Positions 10,755 through 21,509 of a stretch of 64,000 nt of DNA are shown piece by piece (position 1 is the first letter of the stretch; each line of letters begins with the position of its first letter). The translations under genes and the position numbers were made by a program. The notes beneath the pieces were generated by a model, which worked only from the letters and a program-made list of their open reading frames with translations, searched no databases and was not told where the DNA came from. Source of the stretch: Anthracocystis setariae (lineage: Eukaryota > Basidiomycota > Ustilaginomycetes > Ustilaginales > Ustilaginaceae); assembly GCA_928724745.1 (NCBI GenBank), contig CAKMXJ010000006.1, positions 558,001 through 622,000 on the forward strand. Reading direction: 5' to 3'.

Positions 10755-12225
10755 ATGTCGTCCACCGTGTATCAAGCGACCTGCTCGGCGCCCGTCAACA
10801 TCGCAGTCATCAAGTACTGGGGCAAGCGAGACACTTCGCTCATTCTTCCTACCAACGACAGCCTTTCGGTGACTCTGGACCAGGACCACCTCCGATCCGT
10901 CACCACTGCCCGTGCTGATCGCAGCTTCGGTTCGCAGGACCGCCTCTGGCTCAATGGCGAGGAAGAGACCATCAAGGCCGATGGTCGTCTTCGAAGATGC
11001 ATTGACGAGATGAAGAAGCTCCGACAGGCAAAAGAGGCCGACGATGCCAGCCTGCCCAAGGTAAGCACACTCGATTGGAAAGAATTTGGCCCGAAAACGA
11101 CCAAGCTGACACTTTGACTCTCTTCTTCCTCCGCGCAACATCACTACAGCTTTCCGAATGGGCTGTTCGCGTTTGCTCCGAGAACAACTTCCCCACAGCC
11201 GCCGGCCTTGCCTCATCCGCTTCCGGGTTTGCCGCCTTGATTGCCTCGCTCGCTGCGCTGTACGAGCTGCAGCCTCAAGTGTCCAGCTCTGAGCTATCGC
11301 GTATTGCTCGTCAGGGAAGTGGATCCGCATGCCGTTCGCTCTTCGGTGGCTACGTCGCCTGGCAGGGCGGAGAGCAATCCACTGGTCAAGACAGTCTCGC
11401 CGTCGAGGTCGCACCACAATCGCACTGGCCTGACCTTCAAGCGCTCATTTGCGTCGTCAGCGACGCCAAGAAAGGCACTCCCTCCACCGCTGGCATGCAG
11501 CGCACTGTGCAAACCTCTCCTCTCCTTCAGCACCGCATCAAGGAGGTGGTGCCCCAGCGGATGCTCAAGATCTCTGAGGCAATTCACAAGCGCGACTTTG
11601 ACACGTTTGCAGAGATCACCATGGCCGACTCAAATAACTTCCACGCATGCTGTCTTGACACTGCTCCCCCCATCTTCTACATGAACGATGTCAGCAGAGC
11701 CATCGTCCAACTTGTCGAGGAGCTCAATCGTGCCAACGAGGCTGACGGAAAGGGCAAGCTGGTGGCCTACACTTATGATGCCGGTCCGAACGCCGTGCTT
11801 TACGCTCCCAAGGCCAACATGCCCCAGATCTTGCAGATCATCCGTCACTACTTCCCCAACGCCGATTTCGACGACACCGTAAGTTCAGCGAGCGCTAGAT
11901 GTTCTTGCTTTTCGTGACTTTGCATCATCATTCTAACACTCTGTTTTTTTTTATACTTTGGATTGGGGATGTACAGTTCGATCTTTTGGGTAAGGGCGTC
12001 AACGCCTCTCACCGTGGGGCCCAGGAAGCGCTCGGCCTTCCCTCGTCGCTTCCAAGCACGTTCAACTCGAACGTCGTTCCCGTTCACGAGGCTGGTGCTG
12101 TTCGCCGACTGATTCACACTCAGGTTGGCGATGGTCCTCGCGTGCTCGAGCGAGGTTCCGGCCCCGAATCCTTGCTCAACGAAAACGGCGAACCTCTGCG
12201 TCTGCAGCGCGCCAAACGCGCATGA
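10755..12225 (+). CDS. MVD1: Diphosphomevalonate decarboxylase, 3 exons
   Basis: Exons 10755-11060, 11150-11878 and 11977-12225 join in phase 0 to a 427-residue protein, slightly longer than yeast Erg19/Mvd1. The introns (89 and 98 bp) have GTAAG donors and CAG acceptors. MVD decarboxylates mevalonate 5-diphosphate to isopentenyl diphosphate with ATP use, feeding sterol and isoprenoid synthesis in the cytosol. Diagnostic segments are [15 protein letters not shown] near the N-terminus, NDSLSVTL, the GHMP-kinase glycine loop [14 protein letters not shown] (about residues 115-128), [29 protein letters not shown], and [12 protein letters not shown] near the C-terminus. Exon 3 supplies the family's final helix region plus a basic tail. 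The ATG at 10755 begins [15 protein letters not shown], matching usual starts. It is convergent with BET5, 82 bp apart. Confidence 0.96.
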
Positions 12226-12307
12226 ACTCGTAGTCAAGCTAGTCCAGCCAAGCGTATCTTGCCGGACGACATTGCCAGCCGTCATGGATGTGAAATTGTA
12301 TGCATTA

Positions 12308-13529
12308 TTACGATAACGGAGCGGAGAGCTTGTTTTGCGAAAGAACTGTGAACGACAGATACGAAACAGAGACGAGATTTGGTTAGGGTCAACGATTGTC
12401 CTCGCCGAGACTCTGGTGAAGCACTGTAGTCGCAATTTACCTTTCTCGAGTCCCTCGCGGAAAGCATCTGTGTCGATGCCTTGGGAGCGCACGATGCGAG
12501 TTTCGTGAACCAGGTCAACTTTGTCGGCACTGGGATCTTCGTCTGCGTCTTGATTTGGATCCACCAACCTCTCTTCCCTCTCGAGAGCTCTTAGAAGCGG
12601 GTTTTTGACCACACTGTCGACCCATGGCCCGCGGTAGATCTGCAGCAAAACACCTTTGAGACTCATGCCTCCTGTGCCTGGGATGCCTCCACCCGTGCCG
12701 AACGAAGAGCGGCCAGCAAGCGCGGCAGATGCGTTACCAATCGAGTAACCATCGCTGCTGCGACTGGGTATCGAAGAGGGAGGTGGGACTGGGTCGGTTA
12801 GGATGACAAACGTATACATGGTCGGTGTATGCAGATGCGCGAGTGTATATGTCGAAGTGGTGAAGCTATTGAATGTTTCGGAACTGTGCAAAAGAAAGAC
12901 ATGCCAAAACTTAAGAGTCAGTGCTCGGATTTGAACAAAGGTGAGAACAGTGCCTACTTACTCTCCTCCCAGCTTTCGCACCATGTTTCGAAGCGAGAAG
13001 ACCACACCATAGACCAGCTTGGCCTCTTCATCAAAGGGTAGCAATTCTGATGCGGATGTATCGTTCAAGGCTGAAGGAGCGCTTCTTTGTTCCAACGTGG
13101 TGCGAACATTGGCACCAGAAGCCGCTGCATCCCCCGAAACAGACGGTTTCGTAGTGCTTGTCTGTGATAGCCTTGTCACGTTTGGCAGAGAGGGCTCTCC
13201 TGGGCGCTGAGGAGGAGACGGTGCTTGATTCGATGGAGCGCTGGATGCGCTGGCAGTGGCACGCTGAATGGAAGCGCCGAGCGAAGCGAAACCTGACGTT
13301 TGCGACAATGTTGGGCTCATCGGACCGCTACCTCCCGCCAAAGCCGCAGCATGCAAATGCGACCAGTCTTGATGGTAGATGGCATTGCAGTGCCGATCAA
13401 AGACCCAAAAGGAATAGACCTGCATTCGGAGTTGGCGACAAGTGAGAAGAGGTCAGTCCGTCAGTATCCTTGCTGATTCCCAAGGTGTCCTGCTGTGTGA
13501 TCAATTCTACCCATACTTACACGAGCCAT
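12308..13529 (-). CDS. BET5: TRAPP complex subunit Bet5/TRAPPC1-like, 4 exons
   Basis: Proposed exons on the minus strand are 13529-13521 (9 bp, Met-Ala-Arg), 13419-12962, 12883-12441 and 12345-12308. They join in frame to 315 residues ending LEKVLSQNKLSAPLS. Introns of 101, 78 and 95 bp have GTAAG/GTAAA donors and CAG acceptors. The start reads MARVYSFWVFDRHCNAIY, almost the N-terminus of yeast Bet5, followed by EEAKLVYGVVFSLRNMVRKL, the TYTLAHLHTPTMYTFVILTD segment and LLQIYRGPWVDSVVKNPL. Bet5 is a longin-fold core subunit of TRAPP, the guanine-nucleotide exchange complex for Ypt1/Rab1 in ER-Golgi traffic. The protein is about twice the yeast length because of a Ser/Ala/Pro/Thr-rich insertion at about residues 25-125 and a Ser/Gly-rich loop after VILTD. 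Exon 1 could instead be replaced by an ATG at 13425. Confidence 0.9.
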
Positions 13530-13957
13530 GGCGGTTGTGCAGGGCGGTTGGACTTATCTTGGTGGGGGGAAAGCAGAGATGACATGGAGACTGCCAATGT
13601 ATGGCATTCCAAGGGTCCGAGCGCGGTTTGTGCAGCAGTGCTCATTTGATTCCCACAAATTCACCGATAGATATTCCGCAGCAGCAGACTGCAGTACCGC
13701 TCGTTCCGAAACTCTAGGTCGACACGCTGGCTTTGCTTCGGTCGTCTGAAAGTGCAAAAGTGTTGGTTTATGCCTTCATCCGTTTCTTCTCACACTACGG
13801 CAAAGCGAAGCGGAATACCTTTGTCCACTTCGCCATCATCCGATTTCTACCCACCGTCTCGGATCGAATCCGACATCGCCCTACGCCTAGCCCTCGGATC
13901 GCCGCCGAGCTCGAATTGACTTGACTCAGCTCGCCGCTCACTTTGGCCGTCTTCGCA
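13530..13957. promoter_or_regulatory. Divergent promoter region, BET5 / TM9 gene
   Basis: 428 bp lie between the BET5 start (minus) and the TM9 start (plus), so both promoters must share it. No TATA box or known operator stands out. Confidence 0.45.
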
Positions 13958-15874
13958 ATGAAGCTGTCGACCACGCATGCCGTACTGCTCTCCGCACTGG
14001 CAGCAACACTCTCACTACCATTGCAAGCTGCTGCGTGGTATCTACCAGGAAGCGCTCCTCACTCGTACAAGCAAGACGAGGATGTACCGTTCTCGGTGAA
14101 TGCGCTGCAGGCCAAGGCCTTCACGTCTCAGATCAAAAGCGTCATCAAGTACGATTACTATGACCCTCATTTCCAGTTCTGCGCTCCCGAAGGCGGACCG
14201 GTGGCCATGAGCGAGAACCTCGGAAGTGTGTTGTTCGGTGATCGTATCTACAGCAGCCCAGTCAAGGCTTCCATGCTAAAGGAGCAAGTATGCCAGGAAA
14301 TGTGCCGCACTACTGTCACTCCCGAGAACGCTGATTTCATCAACGACAGGATACGTGAAGAATACGCGGTCAACTGGATGGTGGATGGGTTACCAGTGGC
14401 AGAGTCTCGCAGGCAAGTCAAGACACACGAGGAGTTCCTGTCTCTAGGCTTTGCTTTGGGAAGCATCCAGGACGAACGAAACCATCCTTACGATCCGCCA
14501 GCGTTGAACAATCACTTTGACATTTACATCGACTTTCATCAACGCAGCCCCAACGAGTATCGTATTGTCGGCGCACGCATCTATCCGCTGTCTAGAAACT
14601 CCCTCAGAGGCGCAATCACTGGCGGCGCTGCCGATTGCAAAGCGGCCGAACCTCTGCAGCTCAGCAACACCACCTCCACCGCCGTCGCTTATACGTACAG
14701 CATCTATTGGAGAGAGTCGCCGACGCCCTGGGCTACACGTTGGGACGCTTATCTCAAGGTGTTTGATCCCAGGATCCACTGGCTCGCCCTCATCAACTCA
14801 GTCGTCATCGTAAGCTTCTTGTGTATGATGGTCGGCATCGTCGTCGCTCGCTCGATCAGCCGCGACATTCATCGCTACAATGCAATCGACATGACCGAGG
14901 ATGTTCAGGAGGACTTTGGCTGGAAGCTCGTTCATGGAGAGGTGTTCCGCCCTCCCAACCGGCCTATGCTGCTTTCTATTTCTGTGGGCTCTGGATCTCA
15001 ACTCGTCGCCATGGCTGCCGTCACGTTGGTGTTTGCGCTGCTGGGCTTTTTGAGCCCGTCCAATCGAGGTTCGCTAGCAACTGTCATGATTGTCACCTGG
15101 ACACTCTTTGGCAGCATTGCAGGTTTCATGTCTAGCAAGATCTACGCAAGTCTAGGTGGCGAATACTGGAAGCAAAACATCGCGCTCACCGCCATGCTTT
15201 TCCCAAGTCTCGTCTTCTCGATGGTCTTGATGCTCAACTTCTTCCTCATCTTCAGCGGATCTTCTGGTGCGGTGCCCTTTGGAACCTTGTTGGCGCTTGT
15301 CGCATTGTGGTTCTTGATCAACGTGCCGCTCACAGCTGTAGGAGCTCTGTTCGGCATTCGATCCGGCGGCTACACGCATCCAGTCAAGGCCAACTCCATC
15401 CCTCGTCAGATCCCTTACCAACACACATGGTATCTCAGGCCCCTCCCCTCTGCGTTGATTGCGGGTCTGCTCATTTTCGCTTCGGCCTTCCTCGAAATTC
15501 TTTTCATCCTGAACTCCATGTTCGGGACCAAGATCTACTACGCTTTTGGCTTCCTTGCTCTCGCTTTCATCATCACCGCCACCACCGCAGCTACGGTCAC
15601 TATCCTATTTGCATACTTCCACCTTTGCGCCGAGGACTACCGTTGGCACTGGAGAGCCTTCATGACCGGAGGATCCGGAGCTTTCTGGTTCTACCTATAC
15701 GGTCTCTTCTTCTGGGCAACAAGACTTGAACTGCCCGGTCTTGCCAACAAGGTTCTCTTCCTCGGCTACCTTTCCATTCTGTCCATGCTCTTCTTCACTC
15801 TTTTTGGGGCGGTAGGTTTCCTGGCCACCTATGCGTCGCTTCGAAAGATCTACTCTGCGATTCGTGTAGACTGA
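13958..15874 (+). CDS. Transmembrane 9 superfamily (EMP70-type) protein
   Basis: A single exon of 638 residues. An N-terminal signal peptide (MKLSTTHAVLLSALAATLSL, cut near AAAWYLPG) leads into the EMP70 lumenal domain. Its hallmarks are YLPGSAPHSYKQDEDVPFSVNAL, YDYYDPHFQFCAPEGG, LGSVLFGDRIYSSP and the paired-cysteine QVCQEMCRTTVT. About nine membrane segments follow from about residue 275, with the typical DVQEDFGWKLVHGEVFRPP loop, MLLSISVGSGSQL, GGEYWKQNIALTAMLFPS, the IPRQIPYQHTWYLRPLPS loop and the short C-terminal tail RKIYSAIRVD. TM9 proteins reside in Golgi and endosomes and affect membrane-protein sorting and cell adhesion or filamentation in fungi. The ATG at 13958 is used because the upstream in-frame codons have no ATG and would spoil the signal peptide. 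Confidence 0.94.
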   Translation: MKLSTTHAVLLSALAATLSLPLQAAAWYLPGSAPHSYKQDEDVPFSVNALQAKAFTSQIKSVIKYDYYDPHFQFCAPEGGPVAMSENLGSVLFGDRIYSSPVKASMLKEQVCQEMCRTTVTPENADFINDRIREEYAVNWMVDGLPVAESRRQVKTHEEFLSLGFALGSIQDERNHPYDPPALNNHFDIYIDFHQRSPNEYRIVGARIYPLSRNSLRGAITGGAADCKAAEPLQLSNTTSTAVAYTYSIYWRESPTPWATRWDAYLKVFDPRIHWLALINSVVIVSFLCMMVGIVVARSISRDIHRYNAIDMTEDVQEDFGWKLVHGEVFRPPNRPMLLSISVGSGSQLVAMAAVTLVFALLGFLSPSNRGSLATVMIVTWTLFGSIAGFMSSKIYASLGGEYWKQNIALTAMLFPSLVFSMVLMLNFFLIFSGSSGAVPFGTLLALVALWFLINVPLTAVGALFGIRSGGYTHPVKANSIPRQIPYQHTWYLRPLPSALIAGLLIFASAFLEILFILNSMFGTKIYYAFGFLALAFIITATTAATVTILFAYFHLCAEDYRWHWRAFMTGGSGAFWFYLYGLFFWATRLELPGLANKVLFLGYLSILSMLFFTLFGAVGFLATYASLRKIYSAIRVD

Positions 15875-16323
15875 GATGATTGTGGCGTAATGCATTCTTG
15901 ATAGATCAACTGTGGGAGACCCTTTGGTTCCGTGGCACTTGTGTCAAGTGGTGTTGGTCCCATTTTGCACTGACATGAAGCATGGAGTGTAGGAGAATGG
16001 CTGAAGTGCCTTGAATGGCCCATTATCGAGTTGGCCGAAAACATGCAGGTCGACGCGGAGATGCACGCACGCCTGTTGAATTCTCGGAAATCGCGAGATC
16101 GCTGAACTCTGATATCGACTCATGCTGGCCTACGCTATCTCACCTCTGACCACCACCATCGATGCCTTCGATATTCGGCAAAACCACACCTCAGCACACG
16201 AGATCACATCTTGACTTGTCAAAACATCTCTGAAGAGGCAGATCGCACTTCGACCGACCAATTTTGGTGCAAACACGGCACATCTCCAGCGCTTAGATCT
16301 GGACCCACCTCCACTTCGACATC
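15875..16323. other. Intergenic region before the Serinc gene
   Basis: 449 bp hold the 3' end of the TM9 gene and the promoter/leader of the Serinc gene. Nothing else was recognised. Confidence 0.5.
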
Positions 16324-17960
16324 ATGGGCGTGGCTCTTTCGTTACCCTTCTTGGGAGGTGGCCTCGCCTCGATTGCGAGCTCGTGCTTGGCAGGTCTTGC
16401 CTGCTTCTGTACAAGCACGGCCGCCTCTGCTTTCTTCAAGTCATGCAACTGCCAGTCCTCGATTGCAACACGAGTCGGATTTGCCATCATCTTTTGCTTA
16501 GACGCATTGATGGCGTGGCTAAGTTTGACCGGCTTCATGATGCATAAGATCGAGGAATGGTCGTACAACTACATCAAGATGGACTGCAAGGATAAGGACC
16601 GCTGCTACGGCGTTTTGGCGGTTCACCGAATCACCTTTGCACTCTCCCTCTTCCACTTCATTCTCGGCATGCTTCTGATCGGCGTTCAGGACACACGAAC
16701 GAAGCGTGCTGCCATCCAGAACGGCTGGTGGGGTCCTAAGGTGCTACTTTGGCTCCTTCTCACGTTCCTGATGTTCTTCGTCCCCAACGGCTTCTTCGTC
16801 TTCTGGGCCAACTACTGCTCCCTCATCCTCGCCTCCATCTTCATCGTTGTCGGTCTGGTTCTCTTGGTCGACTTTGCTCACTCGTGGTCCGAGACTTGCT
16901 TGGATCGATGGGAACAGACTGAATCGGACTTCTGGAAGTACACTTTGATCGGAAGCACGCTCGGCATGTACGCTGCAACGATCGCGCTGACCGGTGTGCT
17001 GTACGGCTTCTTTGCTTCAAGCGGATGCACTCTCAACCAATTCTTCATCAGCCTCAACCTTGCGTTGATTGTCGTCTTGACGATTCTCTCGATCAGCCCA
17101 CATGTGCAAGAGGCGAATCCGAGAAGCGGTCTTGCGCAAAGCAGTATGGTCGCTGCTTACTGCACTTACTTGATTGCATCAGCTGTGATGAATCGAGACA
17201 ACGCCGACTGCAATCCCATCACTCGAGGAAGAGGTGGCAGCGCCAAGACCACAACGGTCGTCCTCGGTGCCGTTTTCACCTTCCTCGCTATCGCCTACTC
17301 TACCTCGCGAGCTGCAACGCAGTCCAAGACGCTTGTGGGCAAGCGCAAGGCCGCGTTCAACGAGAGCCGACCACCTTCTGGTTACGGCCCACTGGCCACG
17401 CGCGAATCCGTGGACAACTCTTCTGGGGCAGTGGTCACCGATCAGCCGACCAAGAAGGACTCACTGCGTATTCAGGCGCTCATGGCAGCTGTCGAAGCGG
17501 GCGCGATCCCTGCATCTGCTCTGGACGAAGAAGAGGATGATGACGAGATGGAAACGCGCTCGGAGCTCGGCATGGGAGGCGATGAGAGCGACGACGAGCG
17601 TCAAGGCACACGCTACAACTACAGTTTCTTCCACTTTGTGTTTGCCATGGCAGCATGCTACACTGCGATGCTGTTGACAGACTGGCGCTTTGTGAGGTTG
17701 GGAGGACCCTCGCCGGATCCGAGCGAGGATGGCGCACCGATCGCATACATCGGAAGGAGTACAACAGCCATGTGGATGCGTGTGGTCAGCAGCTGGCTGT
17801 GCATCGGCATCTATACTTGGAGTCTCGTTGCTCCTGTTCTTCGTAAGTAACCCTGTCCGGCTTGATGCTCAAATGTTGTCTATCGACATTTGCTGACACG
17901 CTTTTCTTTGACCGACTTGTCTTGGCTCTCATAGTTCCGGACCGCTTTGGCTATGACTGA
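16324..17960 (+). CDS. TMS1: Serinc/TMS1 family membrane protein, 2 exons
   Basis: Exon 1 is 16324-17842 and exon 2 is 17935-17960, joined across a 92-bp intron (GTAAGT donor, TAG acceptor) to give 514 residues. The join restores the end LVAPVLLPDRFGYD; without splicing the frame stops after VLRK. Ten or so hydrophobic segments and family blocks identify it: SSCLAGLACFCTSTAASAFF, KDKDRCYGVLAVHRI, NGWWGPKVLLWLLL, FFVPNGFFVFWANYC, LVDFAHSWSETCLDRWEQ and NYSFFHFVFAMAACYTAMLLTDW. Serinc/TMS1 proteins are multipass endomembrane proteins linked to serine incorporation into lipids, a function still debated. An acidic serine-rich loop before the last membrane helices (DEEEDDDEMETRSE) is usual. It is convergent with the BMT5-like gene, 77 bp apart. 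Confidence 0.93.
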
Positions 17961-18037
17961 AGCTGATATTTCCGCTCAGATAGCTTCGGAATGCATTTGC
18001 ATGGCTCTATCCTGTGCGTGGTATGGGGAACAAATGA

Positions 18038-19465
18038 TTACGAAAGTCCGAACTCCCAAGTACGACATTCGCCGCCGCCGGCCTTGCTGGCGCGAAGCTG
18101 TTGTTGAGTTTCGTGATGGTTGGGATTCGATCTTGATCTGAGTAGATCCTGGTTGGCACCGGTGCTGACGCCTTCGATCCAACCGATGGTCCTCCTGTGC
18201 TGGTAACCCCTCCATTGTGTGGGGTCGAATTCGAAGCTTCGCCACAAATGGTAGCTCCTATACCTGTGTACCTTGCCACCGAATTTGGGTTCCTTGACCA
18301 CGGTGCGAGAATGCAAGTTGTTGGGACTGTGGGTGGAGAGGCCGTTAGCTGTGAGGTCTTTGAGGGTGGGTTTCTTGACGCCCTTGGGCAGGGCTGGTGC
18401 TGTCTGTGCGATGACCGGTAGCACTTGTGGGAGACGCTTGGCAAGGTTCGCAACATCCCAAAGTGTGTATGGTGATGCATTTCGTAGTGTGATGAGTACG
18501 GAGCCTTGACGAGAGGGGGGTTGCAAGGGTTGCAAGGCAGAGATCCGAGCATTTGTTTCGTCCAGAACCGACTGGTCGGCGTCGGTCGAGCTGAGTCTCG
18601 AAAGGCTCGAACATTCCTCATCGTCTCGCTCGTCGGCAAAGTCGTGCTCGTCATCCGATCCCAACGCTTTTCTACTAGACGAAGATGAACTTCCAGGAGC
18701 ATAGCTCGGTAGAGCTCCAACAGTTAGGTGAGGCGCCACCGAGACGAGAAACCGCAAGATGAGCAGTTGGTTGGCAAGAACGTTCCTCGTCTCATCCTTG
18801 TGCCCCGCACCCACATGGGGGAATCCAAACCACACCTTACTCCACCTCCTCTGCGCCGCCGAAGCATCCTTGATCTCGCCATAGCCATCTTCGAGGTTCT
18901 TGAGTGATGATGATTTGGTTCTGCTGCTGGCTCCAGTCACTTGCTTGTGCTTATCCAACTGGCCGGCATCTACGCCAAAGAGGATGATGTCCTCTCGACC
19001 TGCGATGCGACGAATCTTTTCGACGTTCTGCCTCGCATCAGGATATTTTGAGAAGCACTCGGCTTCAGAGTCGTATGCTGTGGCGAGGATCAGATGTGGC
19101 GAATGAGCACGCGGGGGAAGAAGGAGCGAGAGCGTAAAAGAGAAGTTGGCCTCTCCGACAATGAGAATGGTGTCGTCATGTGCAAACGGTTGCGGCAAGC
19201 GCTTCCGCTTCTTTCCAGCATGTTCGACGGTATCACTACCGGTAGAATCTAGCTGCGCGTCTACCTCGTCCTCAGATGCATCGATGGACGATCTGCTTGC
19301 AATGGGTTGCTTGCGCTTGTTCTTGTGCGGGCCGGGACCGGACTTGGCAAACGAAAGTGCTTTGCGCTTAGCGGCTTCCTGTGCGGCACGCTCTCGAGCT
19401 TTCTGCTCCTGCTGAGCTAGATGACCATGCAGTGCTGCTTTGAGGTTGCCCTTCTTCCTCGGCAT
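18038..19465 (-). CDS. BMT5: BMT5-like 25S rRNA uridine-N3 methyltransferase
   Basis: A single exon of 475 residues starting MPRKKGNLKAALHGH. After a basic, lysine-rich N-terminus it enters a DUF2431 Rossmann methyltransferase domain. The S-adenosylmethionine loop is TILIVGEANFSFTLSLL (residues ~99-115), followed by LILATAYDSEAECFSKYPDA, FGVDAGQL, WFGFPHVGAGHKDETRNVLANQLLILRFL, GSVLITLRNASPYTLWDVANLAK, and the C-terminal RTIGWIEGVSTGANQD and CRTWEF blocks. Yeast Bmt5 methylates a 25S rRNA uridine in the nucleolus. The protein is longer than the yeast enzyme because of a serine/acidic insertion around residues 255-305. The C-terminal CRTWEF in the same frame argues that no 3' intron is needed. 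Confidence 0.9.
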   Translation of the reverse strand: MPRKKGNLKAALHGHLAQQEQKARERAAQEAAKRKALSFAKSGPGPHKNKRKQPIASRSSIDASEDEVDAQLDSTGSDTVEHAGKKRKRLPQPFAHDDTILIVGEANFSFTLSLLLPPRAHSPHLILATAYDSEAECFSKYPDARQNVEKIRRIAGREDIILFGVDAGQLDKHKQVTGASSRTKSSSLKNLEDGYGEIKDASAAQRRWSKVWFGFPHVGAGHKDETRNVLANQLLILRFLVSVAPHLTVGALPSYAPGSSSSSSRKALGSDDEHDFADERDDEECSSLSRLSSTDADQSVLDETNARISALQPLQPPSRQGSVLITLRNASPYTLWDVANLAKRLPQVLPVIAQTAPALPKGVKKPTLKDLTANGLSTHSPNNLHSRTVVKEPKFGGKVHRYRSYHLWRSFEFDPTQWRGYQHRRTIGWIEGVSTGANQDLLRSRSNPNHHETQQQLRASKAGGGECRTWEFGLS

Positions 19466-19841
19466 GATGTGTATGATGGCAGCAGCGATGGTAAAGTGAC
19501 TGGAAGCTACAGGATATAAGGATGTAAAAATGCAAAGGGTCTCTGCGAAGACTGCAGCTCAAACCCTTTTTTTTTATTTGTTTATTATTTAAGGTGAACC
19601 TCCACTCTATCCCCCGATTGACGCCTAGATCGGGAGTGCATGCACCATGCAGACCCTGAATGCCATCTGACCACAAACACATCTTGAATCTATACCATCA
19701 CTATCTTCGGAGGATCACTACAACACATTAGGCTCTCTCACCCAGCCACTATATCCTCGAATGGAATAGGGACGGATCGAATGTGATCTTCCTCGCACAT
19801 GCTAGCATTGTCTTGCGGTTTCATCTGACGTTCGTCTGACC
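19466..19841. promoter_or_regulatory. Divergent promoter region, BMT5-like / membrane protein gene
   Basis: 376 bp separate two divergent start codons. A T-rich tract (about 19567-19590) lies near the BMT5 side. No specific site was identified. Confidence 0.4.
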
Positions 19842-21509
19842 ATGTCCGCACCACAACCGCGAGGGCAAGAACCGCCCACGCTACCGGGCGATGCATCCGA
19901 CTTCTCGTCCTCCTCCGTCTCGCTCCCGTTCGAAGAGATCGCGCGATCCAGACGTCTCCTCCAATCATCTTATCGCAGGTTCCTCTTCTTTCACACCATC
20001 GCCTTGATCCCCACCTTTGCTATCCTCGTCATCACTCTGATCAGCTCGCTTCGAGTGCGAGAATTCTGCCACCTACAGGATCCACCGCCCACCGAGACCA
20101 TCTTTACTTCATTCAAGCATCATGGCCTGCATTCACGATACACAAAGGGCCAATGCCGAAGCATCCTTGATTTCCAGCTCCTCTTGTCAACTTTGGCACT
20201 CGGGCTGGTGGGCTGGCTCGCCTCTTACACTAGCCGCAAAGCATGCTTAGCCGTTGCAGAACGACTTATACCCCGGCTCTTTTCGTCCATCTCGCTATTG
20301 GCTCGCTCGCCACGCTTTCAACTACCGTCAGAAAACGGTTCAGGCAAAGACAGTCTCATTGTCACCGTTGCGATCGCAATGCAGGCTTTGATAGCAGAGG
20401 CGTTGCGGGTACTTTCGTTCTACTGGGCTTGTTGCATCCTTGTCACGGCTCTCTACCTGTACCCGATACAGGAGAAGTACGTCGACCATAAGCCAGCAGG
20501 GTTGCATTTGGCAGATGCATCTACAGGACCGGACTGGGCCTGGCGATTGAGTTTTCGCGATCCGCGCTTTTTCGTCGCTACCTGGTCGTCGATGGCATGG
20601 GCACTGGCTGAATTTGGGTTTGGTGCATTCCAAATCCTGCACCAAGTCGCACTGTACAAGCCTTCGGATGTTGATGGTGAGGACCAAGCTGAACTTCTAG
20701 TGGGTGGGGCTGCCTTAGAGAACCAAGTCTCTGCCGGTCAGTCAGGTTTCAGCCTTCTCTCCGGGCGTCCCGCCACCACGGAGCAAGGTGCGACACAAGA
20801 ACGCAACAATATTAAGGAGAGACGTATGTCGGCTTCGAGAGCGCTCGAGCAAGCTCGTCAGCGGCTTGTACAGCCGCTTTCACAGCCTCCAAATTACGGA
20901 GCCATAGGGTCATTAGAAGAGGCGATCGATGAGACAGATGAAGAAGATGACGCATCACAAGGCAGTGACGATGGTTTCTCTGCCACTACCATCTCGCTGC
21001 TGGATCAGGAACTCGAGGAGGAGGTGGAACGGTTCCTGGTTGCCAAGGAAAGGGCGGAAGTCGAGGCCGTGTTGGGAGTCCCTCTGCCAGAGATTCCGGT
21101 AGCACTATGTGCCTTGTGGCGCCTAGATGCGATGCTTTGGAGTATTGGCAGCAGTGTAAGTGTTTCTCTCACGTACAGCGATTCTTAAGAATGTCTTGAT
21201 ACTGACCATCTATCTCCCTTTTCTTGACGAATGCAGTTGCTTTTGTCCGCCTCGTTTACCCATGCACAAGGCTCTCTCGGCCATCTCTCCCACGACAAGT
21301 TCGAGCTCTCTCGTCATTTCCAACTCTTGCCAGCTATCGACGGGTTCGGTCTCACTTTTGCCATCCTGGTGGTCCTCCATACCATCGTATCGTCTCTATG
21401 GGCAACCTCATTACCGTATCTTGGATTCGCTACGACGACGTATGCATCTTTGTTGTTTGGTCTCGCCATCATGGTCGCCGCCCTAGCTCGATGGGGTCTG
21501 CTCATCTAG
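19842..21509 (+). CDS. Hypothetical multipass membrane protein, 2 exons
   Basis: Exon 1 is 19842-21155 and exon 2 is 21237-21509, with an 81-bp intron (GTAAGT donor, TGCAG acceptor, phase 0), giving 528 residues. I do not recognise the family. Hydrophobic segments lie near residues 50-67 (LFFHTIALIPTFAILVITL), 115-130, 180-205, 245-265 and at the end of exon 2 (FGLTFAILVVLHTIVSSLW and FATTTYASLLFGLAIMVAAL). A ~170-residue hydrophilic stretch between them is Ser/Glu/Asp-rich. The protein ends ARWGLLI. The intron is well supported because unspliced exon 1 stops within 11 codons while exon 2 supplies two further membrane helices. Likely an endomembrane or vacuolar protein; no function is assigned. 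Confidence 0.8.

Noticed and set aside
11848..12891. 347-codon minus-strand frame as a gene of its own
   Set aside because: It includes exon 3 of BET5 but reads through the third intron and into the antisense of MVD1; the spliced model with exon 4 gives a proper Bet5 C-terminus.
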